Below are positions 1-7,390 of a DNA stretch of 25,087 nucleotides, piece after piece. A program made the translations under genes and the position numbers. Under the pieces are notes generated by a model. That model was not told where the DNA came from. It did no database searches and saw only the letters and a program-made list of their open reading frames with translations. Origin of the DNA: Pseudomonadota bacterium (GTDB lineage: Bacteria; Pseudomonadota; Gammaproteobacteria; Burkholderiales; Burkholderiaceae_C); NCBI GenBank assembly GCA_023415035.1, contig JAEZLX010000230.1, positions 1-25,087 of the forward strand. The letters run 5' to 3'. The stretch's first letter is position 1, and each line of letters starts with the position of its first letter.

Positions 1-11
1 ATACCAAGAAG

Positions 12-30
12 TAAGAACTTATCCGTAAAT
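12..30 (+). repeat. Left terminal inverted repeat of the IS
   Basis: The 19 bases at 12-30 match the reverse complement of 928-946 at 18 of 19 positions; the one difference is T at 19 against C in the right copy. The match stops on both sides (positions 11/947 and 31/927), which sets the element ends. Confidence 0.85.
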
Positions 31-59
31 AGTTATACTCTCGATCCGAGCTGTAGTTG

Positions 60-569
60 ATGCGGCGTTGGATCGAGACCTTGGCAAAGTGCGTTGATTC
101 CTGGGTGGTGAGCGATGAGTTCTGGCGACGAGTAGAGCCGCTGATACCGGCGCGCCCGGTGGCAAATAAGACCTACGTGCGCAGGCCCGGTGCGGGGCGC
201 CCACCAAAGCCACCTCGACTGGTGTTCGAGGCCATTGTCTTCGTGCTGCGCACCGGCTGCCAGTGGAAGGCGCTGCCCAAGGAGCGCTTTGGAAGCGCGA
301 GCGCAGTTCACAAGCGGTTTCTCGAATGGGAAGCCGCTGGCTTCTTCGAGGATCTGTGGAAGTCTGGTCTGGCAGAGTACGACGAGATGGAAGGGATCGC
401 GTGGCGCTGGCAGAGCATCGACGGCGCGATGATGAAGGCACCATTGGCGCAAGAAGCCGTCGGCCCAAACCCGACGGATCGGGGGAAAAAAAGGCAGCAA
501 GCGCCACCTTCTGGTGGACGGTCGTGGCGTCCCCTTGTCGCTCGTCGTCACCGGGGCGAATGTGCATGA
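60..569 (+). CDS. IS5-family transposase, N-terminal part (OrfA frame)
   Basis: This 169-residue frame carries the N-terminal DUF4096-like region of IS5-type transposases (a helical segment with SDEFWRRVEPLIP, then RRPGAGRPPKPPR and GCQWKALP). It also carries the first catalytic aspartate, Asp121 in SIDGAMMKAP. ATG at 60 is chosen over an in-frame TTG at 57. Homology in this frame ends at GKK (483-491), where the coding signal moves to another frame after an A7 run at 486-492. The residues after that point (RQQAPPSGG onward) look like out-of-frame translation. The protein alone lacks two of the three catalytic residues, so activity needs a fusion with the downstream frame. Confidence 0.8.
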   Translation: MRRWIETLAKCVDSWVVSDEFWRRVEPLIPARPVANKTYVRRPGAGRPPKPPRLVFEAIVFVLRTGCQWKALPKERFGSASAVHKRFLEWEAAGFFEDLWKSGLAEYDEMEGIAWRWQSIDGAMMKAPLAQEAVGPNPTDRGKKRQQAPPSGGRSWRPLVARRHRGECA

Positions 570-939
570 CTGCAAGCGGCTGGACGACGTTCTCACTGCC
601 ATCGTCGTCAAGCGCAAGAATCCGCCGCATCGAAGAAGCAAACACCTGTGCGCTGATGCGGGCTACCGTGGTGTCGCCCACCTTCGCACCATTGAAGACC
701 ACGGCTACATCCCCCATGTCGTGGGCCGGCGCACAGAGGCAGATGCCAAGCGGCGTGATCCAAGCAGGAGGGCGCGACGGTGGGTTGTCGAGGTCTGTCA
801 CAGTTGGTTCAACCGATTCCGTAAGCTGCTGGTTCGGTACGAAAAACTCGAACGAAGCTTCGTGGCGCTCAACCATCTTGCAGCCGCAATCATCGCGTTC
901 CGCAAGGTGCCTGCCGAGGTCAACATAATTTACGGATAG
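514..939 (+). CDS. IS5-family transposase, C-terminal part (OrfB frame)
   Basis: This frame holds the rest of the DDE domain. Counted from GTG at 514, the second catalytic residue is Asp48 in LCADAGYRG and the third is Glu93 in RRWVVEVCHSWFNRF. Homology actually begins earlier, at about 493 (GSKRHLLVDGRG), directly after the A7 run, so the GTG at 514 may not be a genuine start. An unbroken transposase needs a net +1 shift, equal to reading six As instead of seven. It could be made by polymerase slippage, or the copy may simply carry a one-base insertion. The stop TAG at 937-939 lies inside the right terminal repeat. Confidence 0.8.
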   Translation: MDGRGVPLSLVVTGANVHDCKRLDDVLTAIVVKRKNPPHRRSKHLCADAGYRGVAHLRTIEDHGYIPHVVGRRTEADAKRRDPSRRARRWVVEVCHSWFNRFRKLLVRYEKLERSFVALNHLAAAIIAFRKVPAEVNIIYG

Positions 940-946
940 GTTCTTA
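928..946 (-). repeat. Right terminal inverted repeat of the IS
   Basis: This is the partner of the repeat at 12-30, matching 18 of 19 bases. Its outermost three bases (944-946, TTA on the plus strand) are read on the minus strand as the TAA stop codon of etfA. Confidence 0.85.
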
Positions 947-1876
947 GAGGGTTTGCACCCATTCGGGGATGGCCGTGAACAGATCGGCCTCGAGGCCATA
1001 GTCGGCCACCGCGAAGATCGGCGCTTCGGGGTCCTTGTTGATCGCCACGATCACCTTGGAGTCCTTCATGCCGGCCAAGTGTTGGATCGCACCCGAGATG
1101 CCGGCGGCGATGTAGAGCTGCGGTGCGACGATCTTGCCGGTCTGACCGACCTGCAGGTCGTTCGGTGCGTAACCCGCGTCCACCGCCGCACGGCTCGCGC
1201 CAATGGCCGCGCCGAGCTTGTCGGCCAGCGGCGTCATCACTTCGGTGAACTTCTCGCTGCTGCCCAGCGCGCGGCCACCGGAGACGATGATCTTGGCCGC
1301 CGTCAGTTCCGGGCGGTCGCTCTTGGCGATCTCGCTGCCCTTGAACTCACTCTTGCCTTCGGCCTGCGTGGCCGTCACGGTTTCCACGCTGGCGCTGCCA
1401 CCGGTGGCGGCCGCGGCCTCGAAGCCGGTCGTGCGCACCGTGATGACCTTCTTCGCGTCGGTGGCCTGCACGGTGGCAATCGCGTTGCCGGCGTAGATCG
1501 GGCGCTCGAAGGTGTCGGCCGAGATCACCTTGGTGATGTCGCTGATCTGGCCCATGTCCAGCGTGGCGGCCACGCGCGGCGCGATGTTCTTGCCCGACGC
1601 GGTGGCCGGGAACAGGATGTGGCTGTAGTCGCCGGCGATCGCCAGCACCTGCGCGGCCACGTTCTCGGCCAGACCGTGCTCGAAGCCCGGGGCGTCGGCG
1701 TGGATGACCTTGGTCACGCCGGCGATCTGCGCGGCCGCCTGGGCGGCTTGGCCCGCGTTGTGGCCGGCCACCAGCACGTGCACCTCACCACCGCACTGAG
1801 CGGCAGCGGTCACGGTGTTGAGCGTCGCGCCTTTGATCGAGGCGTTGTCGTGTTCAGCGATAACGAGGGAAGTCAT
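944..1876 (-). CDS. etfA: Electron transfer flavoprotein alpha subunit
   Basis: The 310-residue protein has the EtfA layout: an N-terminal alpha/beta domain beginning MTSLVIAEHDN, then the FAD-binding C-terminal domain. That domain contains VSGGRALGSSEKF, the SRAAVDAGYAPNDLQVGQTGK segment region, IAAGISGAIQHLAGMKDS and IVAINKDPEAPIF, which are family hallmarks. With EtfB it takes electrons from acyl-CoA dehydrogenases and passes them to ETF:quinone oxidoreductase, which is not in the window. It is the last gene of the leftward operon, two bases after etfB. The two dehydrogenases of the divergent operon are its likely partners. The TAA stop lies within the terminal repeat of the adjoining insertion sequence, so the final residues may differ slightly from the ancestral end, but the length is normal. 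Confidence 0.95.
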   Translation of the reverse strand: MTSLVIAEHDNASIKGATLNTVTAAAQCGGEVHVLVAGHNAGQAAQAAAQIAGVTKVIHADAPGFEHGLAENVAAQVLAIAGDYSHILFPATASGKNIAPRVAATLDMGQISDITKVISADTFERPIYAGNAIATVQATDAKKVITVRTTGFEAAAATGGSASVETVTATQAEGKSEFKGSEIAKSDRPELTAAKIIVSGGRALGSSEKFTEVMTPLADKLGAAIGASRAAVDAGYAPNDLQVGQTGKIVAPQLYIAAGISGAIQHLAGMKDSKVIVAINKDPEAPIFAVADYGLEADLFTAIPEWVQTL

Positions 1877-1878
1877 GC

Positions 1879-2628
1879 TCAGATCACCTTGGCTTCATTC
1901 TTGAGTTTGTCGACGAGCGTGGCGACGTCGGGGACTTTGATGCCCGCGCCGCGCTTGGGCGGCTCGCTGACCTTGAGCGTTTTGATGCGCGGGGCCACGT
2001 CCACACCGAGCTCCTCGGGCTTGACGACGTCCAGCGGCTTCTTCTTCGCCTTCATGATGTTGGGCAGCGTCACATAACGCGGCTCGTTCAGGCGCAGGTC
2101 GGTGGTGACGACGGCCGGCAGGCTGATCGCCAGCGTCTCCAGACCACCGTCCACTTCACGCGTCACGTTGGCCTTGCCATCGGCGATCTCGACCTTGAAG
2201 GCAAAGGTGGCCTGCGGCATGCCCGCCAGCGCCGCCAGCATCTGGCCGGTCTGGTTGCAGTCGTCGTCGATCGCCTGCTTGCCCAGGATCACGAGTTGGG
2301 GCTGTTCCTTGTCCACCAGCGCCTTGAGCAGCTTGGCCACGGCCAGCGGCTGCAGCTCTTCGCTGGTTTCCACCAGGATGGCGCGGTCGGCACCGATGGC
2401 CATGGCCGTGCGCAGCGTTTCCTGGCACTGCGTGACACCGCAGGAGACGGCGATCACTTCGCTGACCACGCCCTTTTCCTTCAGGCGCACCGCCTCTTCG
2501 ACGGCGATCTCGTCGAAGGGGTTCATGCTCATCTTGACGTTGGCGATGTCCACGCCGCTGCCGTCGCTCTTGACGCGAACCTTGACGTTGTAGTCCACCA
2601 CACGTTTGACGGGGACGATGACTTTCAT
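1879..2628 (-). CDS. etfB: Electron transfer flavoprotein beta subunit
   Basis: The 249-residue protein starts MKVIVPVKRVVDYNVKVRVK and has the EtfB signature region VTTDLRLNEPRYVTLPNIMKAKKK near residues 170-195. It also has the AMP/adenine-binding-type segment AIGADRAILVET and the internal CNQTGQMLAALAG motif. EtfB binds AMP and completes the ETF heterodimer. The gene sits two bases upstream of etfA in the same transcript, with a 31-base gap after the CoxG-like gene. This is most likely a pathway-dedicated ETF pair, because it is embedded in a catabolic operon and not beside housekeeping genes. That last point is inferred from position. Confidence 0.95.
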   Translation of the reverse strand: MKVIVPVKRVVDYNVKVRVKSDGSGVDIANVKMSMNPFDEIAVEEAVRLKEKGVVSEVIAVSCGVTQCQETLRTAMAIGADRAILVETSEELQPLAVAKLLKALVDKEQPQLVILGKQAIDDDCNQTGQMLAALAGMPQATFAFKVEIADGKANVTREVDGGLETLAISLPAVVTTDLRLNEPRYVTLPNIMKAKKKPLDVVKPEELGVDVAPRIKTLKVSEPPKRGAGIKVPDVATLVDKLKNEAKVI

Positions 2629-2659
2629 GGCTTGTTCCTGTTCTCGAAAAGCGTGGCGC

Positions 2660-3253
2660 TTACTTGGTGGCGAAATACACCACGGCGGCCACGACGATGG
2701 CGGCGGCGGCCCACAGCCAGCCCCGGTTCGAACCCGCAGCCGCTGCAGGTGCCGCCGGGGCGGCGGCCGGGGCTTCGGGCGTAGCTTCGGCTTCGGCTTC
2801 GGCTGCAGCGGGCGCGGCCACGGCGGCTTCGAAGGCCTTGAAAAAGTCCTCGGCCATCTTGGCGGCGGTGGCGTCCACCAGGCGCGAACCCACCTGAGCG
2901 ATCTTGCCGCCCACCTTGGCGTTGGCGGTGTAGTTCAGGCGCGTTTGCGTCGGGCCTTCTTCGGTCAGCGTCACGGCCGCCGTGCCTTTGCCAAAGCCGG
3001 CCATGCCGCCCTGCCCTTCAAAGCTCAAGGTGTAGCTGTTCGGTGGGTTGAGGTCGCTGAGCTTGACCAGGCCCTTGAACTTGGCATTGACCGGGCCGAT
3101 CTTGAGCGCCAGCGAGGCGGTGAAGCTGTCGTCGCCCGTGCGCTCCAGCGACTCGCAACCGGGGATGCATTGCTTGAGCACCGCCGGGTCGTTCAGGGCT
3201 TCCCAGGTTTTTTCCACCGAGGCCTGCAGGGTCCGTTCGCCGTTGAGTTCCAT
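2660..3253 (-). CDS. CoxG-like SRPBCC protein with C-terminal membrane anchor
   Basis: Residues 1 to about 145 form a CoxG/SRPBCC-type domain (MELNGERTLQ start, AVLKQCIPGCESLE, FTASLALKIGPVNAKFKG, GKIAQVGSRLVD). An alanine/proline/glutamate-rich linker follows at about 146-174, and a single hydrophobic segment near the C terminus (about 177-195) ends in a lysine. In carbon monoxide oxidizers CoxG is linked to attachment of the molybdenum hydroxylase to the membrane. The same role for the hydroxylase encoded upstream in this operon is an inference. The low-complexity linker and tail anchor fit such a tether. It lies between the CoA-transferase and etfB. Confidence 0.85.
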   Translation of the reverse strand: MELNGERTLQASVEKTWEALNDPAVLKQCIPGCESLERTGDDSFTASLALKIGPVNAKFKGLVKLSDLNPPNSYTLSFEGQGGMAGFGKGTAAVTLTEEGPTQTRLNYTANAKVGGKIAQVGSRLVDATAAKMAEDFFKAFEAAVAAPAAAEAEAEATPEAPAAAPAAPAAAAGSNRGWLWAAAAIVVAAVVYFATK

Positions 3254-3290
3254 GTGTGTTCCGAATGTGAATGAGGGTGTCGAAGAGTGC

Positions 3291-4490
3291 TCAGCCCAAC
3301 ACCACGTTGCGCGCGATCAGATCGGCAATCACCGCCTCGTCGTAACCCAGCTCGCGCAGCACCTCCTGGCTGTGTTCGCCCAGCGTGGGCGCCAGCGTGC
3401 GCACCGAGGCGGGCGTGGCCGAGAACTTGGTGGTGGGTCGCACCGTGACGATCTTTCCTTCCGTGGGGTGTTCCGTGGGTTGGAACAGGCCCACGGCCGC
3501 AAGCTGCGGATGTTGGGGCAAGTCGTCGAGTGTATAGATGGGCGTGGCCGGAATGTCCAGGCGCGCGCAAAGGTCGAGCCAGTACGCGGACGGCTTGTCG
3601 CACGTAATGGTCGAGAGCTCGTCGTACATACCCAGGGTGCCGTTGCTCTTGGCGCCGTACTTGTCGGCCAGGTCAGGGCGACCGATGGCGTCGAACAGCG
3701 CGCGGCGGTGCGCCACCGTATAGGCCAGGATGGCGATGTGGCCATCCGAGGTGGTCACCGGCGTGCGGGCGCCCTTGCCGAGCAGGCGGGCATAGCCGGC
3801 CGGCGCCGGTGGCGGGTCGAAGGCCAGGCCGCCGAGGTGTTCGGCGAGCATGAAGGAGACCAGGGTCTCGAACATCGGCACTTCGACGTATTGGCCCTGG
3901 TTGGTGCGGGCCTGGCGGTAGAGCGCGGCCATCACCGCGTTGGCCAGTGCCAGGCCGGCGGTTTTGTCAGCGATCAAGGTGCGCACATACGCGGGCTTCT
4001 CGCCCTCGCCGGCGGTGAGGCCGACCAGACCGCAGGCGGCCTGGATGGTGTCGTCGAAGGCCGGCTTGTCGCGGTCCGGACCGTCCTGGTCGAAGCCGGT
4101 GGCCACGCAGTAGACCAGGCGCGGATTGATCTTCGAGAGTTCCTCGTAGCCCAGGCCCAGGCGGTTGATCGCCTTGACCCGCATGTTGTGCACCACCACA
4201 TCGACCTCTTTGGCCAGGCGGCGCACCACTTCCACGCCCTCGGGGGTCTTGAGGTCGACCACGAGTGAACGCTTGTTGCGGTTGATGTTGAGGAAGATCG
4301 AGCTCATGCCGTTGCCGTTGCGCGTGCCGTTGCCGCGCATGACGTCGCCGTCGCGCGATTCGATCTTGATCACATCGGCGCCATAGTCGCCCAGCACCTG
4401 GGTGGCGATCGGGCCGAGCACGACCGCCGTGAGGTCCAGAACGCGAACGCCCTGCAGCGGGCCGGTGGCGGGGGAAGTGGTGGTGCTCAT
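3291..4490 (-). CDS. CaiB/BaiF family (class III) CoA-transferase
   Basis: The 399-residue protein has the class III CoA-transferase layout: GVRVLDLTAVVLGPIATQVLGDYGADVIKIE at about 14-44, the NRNKRSLVVDLKTPEG segment at about 70-84, and VYCVATGFDQDGPDRDKPAFDD at about 126-147. Asp146 in PAFDD aligns with the catalytic aspartate that carries the acyl intermediate in this family. It would move CoA from a donor thioester such as succinyl-CoA to a carboxylic acid of the pathway. It is the only obvious acid-activating enzyme in the window, so it probably primes substrate or ring-cleavage product for the beta-oxidation enzymes of the divergent operon. Only three bases separate it from the Bug gene upstream. 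Its substrate is unknown. Confidence 0.9.
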   Translation of the reverse strand: MSTTTSPATGPLQGVRVLDLTAVVLGPIATQVLGDYGADVIKIESRDGDVMRGNGTRNGNGMSSIFLNINRNKRSLVVDLKTPEGVEVVRRLAKEVDVVVHNMRVKAINRLGLGYEELSKINPRLVYCVATGFDQDGPDRDKPAFDDTIQAACGLVGLTAGEGEKPAYVRTLIADKTAGLALANAVMAALYRQARTNQGQYVEVPMFETLVSFMLAEHLGGLAFDPPPAPAGYARLLGKGARTPVTTSDGHIAILAYTVAHRRALFDAIGRPDLADKYGAKSNGTLGMYDELSTITCDKPSAYWLDLCARLDIPATPIYTLDDLPQHPQLAAVGLFQPTEHPTEGKIVTVRPTTKFSATPASVRTLAPTLGEHSQEVLRELGYDEAVIADLIARNVVLG

Positions 4491-4493
4491 GCC

Positions 4494-5462
4494 TTACTGA
4501 ACCTTGATGTTGCCGCGGCGTGCCGCTTCGGTGTACTTCTTCAAATCGCGCTGGACCAGGGCGGCCGTCTGTGCCGGCGTGATGCCCGAGGCGCTGATGC
4601 CCATCTTTTCCATCTTGTCCTGCATCTCCTCGCTGCTCACGATGGCCGCGACTTCGCGGTAGATGCGATCGACGATGGCCTGCGGCGTGCCCTTTCGCGC
4701 AAACAGGCCGACGAACACATCCACTTCAAAACCCGGCAGGCCGGATTCGGCCAGCGTCGGCACATCGGGCAGGTTCTTCGACCGCTTGGCCGAGGTGATG
4801 GCGATCGGGCGGATGCGCTTGGATTCGATCAGCGGCAGCGAGGGCGCCACGTCGGCCACCAGCACGTCGATCTCGCCACCGAGCACGGCGGTGATGGCCG
4901 GTGCGGTGCCGCGGTAGGCGACGTAGGTGGTGGAGATGCCGGCCTGCTGGTTGAGCAGTTCGCCGGTGAGCTGGAACAGCACGCCGGCACCGCCGGTGTT
5001 GAGCGCACCGGGCTTGGCCTTGGCGTAGGCGATCAGATCGCGCGTCGTTTGCACCGGCAGCTCCGGCTTGGCGCTGAAGACGATCGGGTAGGTGCCCAGC
5101 ACGGTGATGGGCTCGTAGTCCTTGATCGGGTCGTAGGGCAGATCGGACTGCACGGCCGGGTTAATCGTCATCGCGCCACTGGCGCCGATGAGCAGGGTGT
5201 AGCCGTCGGCCGGTGCGTTTTTCACCGCCATGTTGGCGATGGTGCCGCTGGCGCCGGCCTTGTTCTCCACCGTCACCGGCACGCCCAGGCGCTCGGCCAG
5301 GGGCACGGAGACCATGCGGGCCAGGATGTCGGTGCCGCCACCGGGGGCGAAGCCGACCACCAGCTTGATCGGTTGCTTGGGGTAGTCGGCTTGGGCGAAC
5401 GCCGGCAGCGCGGCAACGGCCAGGGCCAGGCCGGCCAGGAGGGACTGGGAGAACTTCTTCAT
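4494..5462 (-). CDS. Bug/TctC-family periplasmic substrate-binding protein (first copy)
   Basis: The 322-residue protein begins with a Sec signal peptide (MKK, a hydrophobic core, and AFA-QA cleavage after about residue 23). The Bug fold follows: YPKQPIKLVVGFAPGGGTDILAR, the VENKAGASGTIA loop, and DGYTLLIG. Bug proteins bind carboxylated ligands in the periplasm, usually for tripartite tricarboxylate transporters or for sensing. No TctA/TctB membrane subunits are encoded in the window, so any transporter partner lies elsewhere. It lies between nicX and the CoA-transferase gene, which suggests the ligand is a pathway substrate. A second, clearly different Bug gene lies in the plus-strand operon. 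Confidence 0.92.
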   Translation of the reverse strand: MKKFSQSLLAGLALAVAALPAFAQADYPKQPIKLVVGFAPGGGTDILARMVSVPLAERLGVPVTVENKAGASGTIANMAVKNAPADGYTLLIGASGAMTINPAVQSDLPYDPIKDYEPITVLGTYPIVFSAKPELPVQTTRDLIAYAKAKPGALNTGGAGVLFQLTGELLNQQAGISTTYVAYRGTAPAITAVLGGEIDVLVADVAPSLPLIESKRIRPIAITSAKRSKNLPDVPTLAESGLPGFEVDVFVGLFARKGTPQAIVDRIYREVAAIVSSEEMQDKMEKMGISASGITPAQTAALVQRDLKKYTEAARRGNIKVQ

Positions 5463-5501
5463 GGCGTGAGCTCCATCAGAGGAGGGATGGGAGGGAAGGA
5501 A

Positions 5502-6548
5502 TCACTTGGGCGCGCCGGACACGCGCACATCGGGATGCACGACGTCACCGCGCTCCACGATCAGTTCGCCATCGAGCCACAGGCTGCAGTGGCGCATCGG
5601 CAGGTCCATGTGGCAGGCGGTGTCGTTGGTGCCGCCGAGTTCGAGGTTGGGGCCGGTGGAGAACAGCACGTTGCCGTAGAAGGACAGCGCGTTCATCACG
5701 TGCTCGTCGGGCAGGTGGCGCGTGGTGGAGAACTGGTACCAGCGCGCGCGCTCGTTCAGACCCCAGCCGATGTGCGAGATGGCATAGGCGCGCGGGTCGT
5801 TGAAGCTGGCCATGTAGTCGCGGATGAGTTGGGCATCCAGGCCGTCGCCCGTGATCTCGACGATCATGCCCTTCTCGACCTTGAGCGTGACGCGCGACTG
5901 CACGTACTGCTTGAAGGCGCAGATGATGTCGCCCGGTTGCAGCACCACCGTGCCGTTGATCTCGCCGTCGTTGCCCTGGGTGAAGGCAAAGCCCGAGGGC
6001 AGGTGGTCCCAGCGTCCGGGTTCGTCGGTGTAGCCGTACTCAGACATCACGGGGTACTGTCCGAGCTTGTAGGTGATGTCGGTGCCGGCGTCGGAGGCGA
6101 AGCGCAGTTCCTTGGCCTGTTCCAGCATCTGCTTGGCACGCTCGACGCGGCGGCGCAGGTCCTCGGTCGGGAACATGGCTTTGATGACGTGCAGCGGCTC
6201 CATCACGCGCAGGATGCGCACGCCGGCGGCCTGGATCTCGTTCTGTTCCTTGGAGAACAGCAGGCCCAGCATGTCGACCACCATGTCAGCCGACTTGAGC
6301 GTGCGCAGGGCCAGCTCGTTGCCGACGATGGGGTGACGCCCCTGCACGCCGACGGCGTTGGCCTGGTCGCGTGCGACGTTCAGGTTGAAGGTGGTGGCGC
6401 CCAGGCGCTTGGCGGCCACCATGAAGGCGTGGGCGCATTCGGCGCGCTCGTCACCGGCGCTGAGCACCACCATGGTCTGGCCGGGGCCCACCTTGCACAG
6501 CTTGAGTTCTTCGGTGAGCACGTCCAGCAGGTCGGCATCGATCTTCAT
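5502..6548 (-). CDS. nicX: 2,5-dihydroxypyridine 5,6-dioxygenase (NicX-like)
   Basis: The 348-residue protein resembles Pseudomonas putida NicX over its whole length (about 350 aa), notably at GQYPVMSEYGYTDEPGRWDH (163-182), FNDPRAYAISHIGWGL (249-264) and FYGNVLFSTGPNLELGG (290-306). The Fe(II) ligands described for NicX, two His and an Asp, correspond to His259, His313 and Asp315 here. Glu176 and His182 in DEPGRWDH are also kept. NicX opens the pyridine ring of 2,5-dihydroxypyridine to N-formylmaleamate using O2. It can be mistaken for an M29-type aminopeptidase because the fold is related. The start is the ATG behind a GAGGAAA ribosome binding site. A substituted dihydroxypyridine as true substrate is possible. 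Confidence 0.9.
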   Translation of the reverse strand: MKIDADLLDVLTEELKLCKVGPGQTMVVLSAGDERAECAHAFMVAAKRLGATTFNLNVARDQANAVGVQGRHPIVGNELALRTLKSADMVVDMLGLLFSKEQNEIQAAGVRILRVMEPLHVIKAMFPTEDLRRRVERAKQMLEQAKELRFASDAGTDITYKLGQYPVMSEYGYTDEPGRWDHLPSGFAFTQGNDGEINGTVVLQPGDIICAFKQYVQSRVTLKVEKGMIVEITGDGLDAQLIRDYMASFNDPRAYAISHIGWGLNERARWYQFSTTRHLPDEHVMNALSFYGNVLFSTGPNLELGGTNDTACHMDLPMRHCSLWLDGELIVERGDVVHPDVRVSGAPK

Positions 6549-6577
6549 GTTGGGTTTCCTCGCTTGGATGGGTGGGT

Positions 6578-7390
6578 TCAGGGTTGGGCCGGGCCGTCGC
6601 TCAGCGCGGCGCCGAGCAGATCGCAGAAGCCGGCGAAGTCGTCCACCTGCATCTGGTGGCCCGCGCTCATGAGGCGCTGCACCTGCAGGCCGGGGCGACG
6701 GGTGCGCATGAGCAGCACGTCGTCATCGCTGACGACATGGCCCTTGCCGGCGCAGATCAGGTGGGTGGGGATGGTCATGCAGGCCAGGTCGGCAAAGATG
6801 TCCTGCTGATGGAAGTCGTCGTAGGTCACGTAGACCACGCGCTCGTCACAGGTGGCCAGCCACTCGGCTCGCAACAGCAGCAGGGGCTCGGGCCATGGCG
6901 CCTGGCCGGGCTGGCGCAGCAACGCCTCGGCTTCGCCGCGGTGCGCGGCGCGCACCATGGCCAGTGTGCGTTCCATCGGGATCGGATAGGGTCGGCGACC
7001 CGGTCCGCTGGTGGGCGGATCGAGCAGCACCAGGCGCTGCGAGCTGTGGCCCGGCTTGCGCAGGGCTCGCAGGGCGATGCGCGCCCCCATCGAATGGCCC
7101 ACCACGGTGTGCGGGCCGAGCTGCAGGGCCTGCACAAAGGCCAACAGGTCCTGGGCACAGGCGTCCACACCGTAGTCGAGATGCGGTCCGCTTTCGGACA
7201 GGCCCCGGCCGCGCACATCGAGGATGTAGACGTCGCGGGTCTGACCGAGCCAGCGGCCGATCGGGTCCCAGAGCGCGGCCGGGCTCACGATGCCGGGCAC
7301 CAGCACGACCACCGGGCCCTGGCCGCCATAGCGAAGGTAGTGCTGGCGGATGCCGTTGGCGCGAACGTGTTTGCCGTACAGGAAGCTCAC
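6578..7390 (-). CDS. nicD: N-formylmaleamate deformylase (NicD-like alpha/beta hydrolase)
   Basis: This 270-residue alpha/beta hydrolase has the NicD signature near the N terminus (ANGIRQHYLRYGG, 11-23). VLD-type DVRGRGLSESGPHLDYG (58-74) and DACAQD follow, then DPPTSGPGRRPYP (124-136), all very close to P. putida NicD. The triad is Ser100 (GHSMG), Asp124 (LLDPP) and His245 (SAGHQM), matching NicD spacing. It removes formate from N-formylmaleamate, the NicX product, giving maleamate. The start is GTG at 7390, overlapping the stop of the upstream Mo-subunit gene as GTGA. This start gives the N terminus expected for NicD, and translational coupling is likely. Together with nicX it is the strongest evidence for a pyridine ring-cleavage pathway. 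Confidence 0.9.
   Translation of the reverse strand: MSFLYGKHVRANGIRQHYLRYGGQGPVVVLVPGIVSPAALWDPIGRWLGQTRDVYILDVRGRGLSESGPHLDYGVDACAQDLLAFVQALQLGPHTVVGHSMGARIALRALRKPGHSSQRLVLLDPPTSGPGRRPYPIPMERTLAMVRAAHRGEAEALLRQPGQAPWPEPLLLLRAEWLATCDERVVYVTYDDFHQQDIFADLACMTIPTHLICAGKGHVVSDDDVLLMRTRRPGLQVQRLMSAGHQMQVDDFAGFCDLLGAALSDGPAQP

Larger units (their letters stand above)
12..946 (+). mobile_element. IS5-family insertion sequence (IS427-like group)
   Basis: The element is about 935 bp, bounded by imperfect inverted repeats at 12-30 and 928-946, and encodes one DDE transposase split over two frames. The transposase architecture (N-terminal region ending in a first catalytic Asp, then an Asp, then a Glu in a WVVE-x6-NRFRKLLVRYEK context) is that of IS5-family elements. 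The group assignment is from family resemblance, not a search. No convincing direct repeat flanks the ends: 'aag' at 9-11 against 'gag' at 947-949. The right end reaches into the last codon of etfA. Confidence 0.85.

Noticed and set aside
5502..6548. Reading the NicX-like gene as a leucyl/M29 aminopeptidase
   Set aside because: The fold is related, but the whole-length match to NicX, the His-His-Asp metal set and the adjacent nicD favour the dioxygenase.
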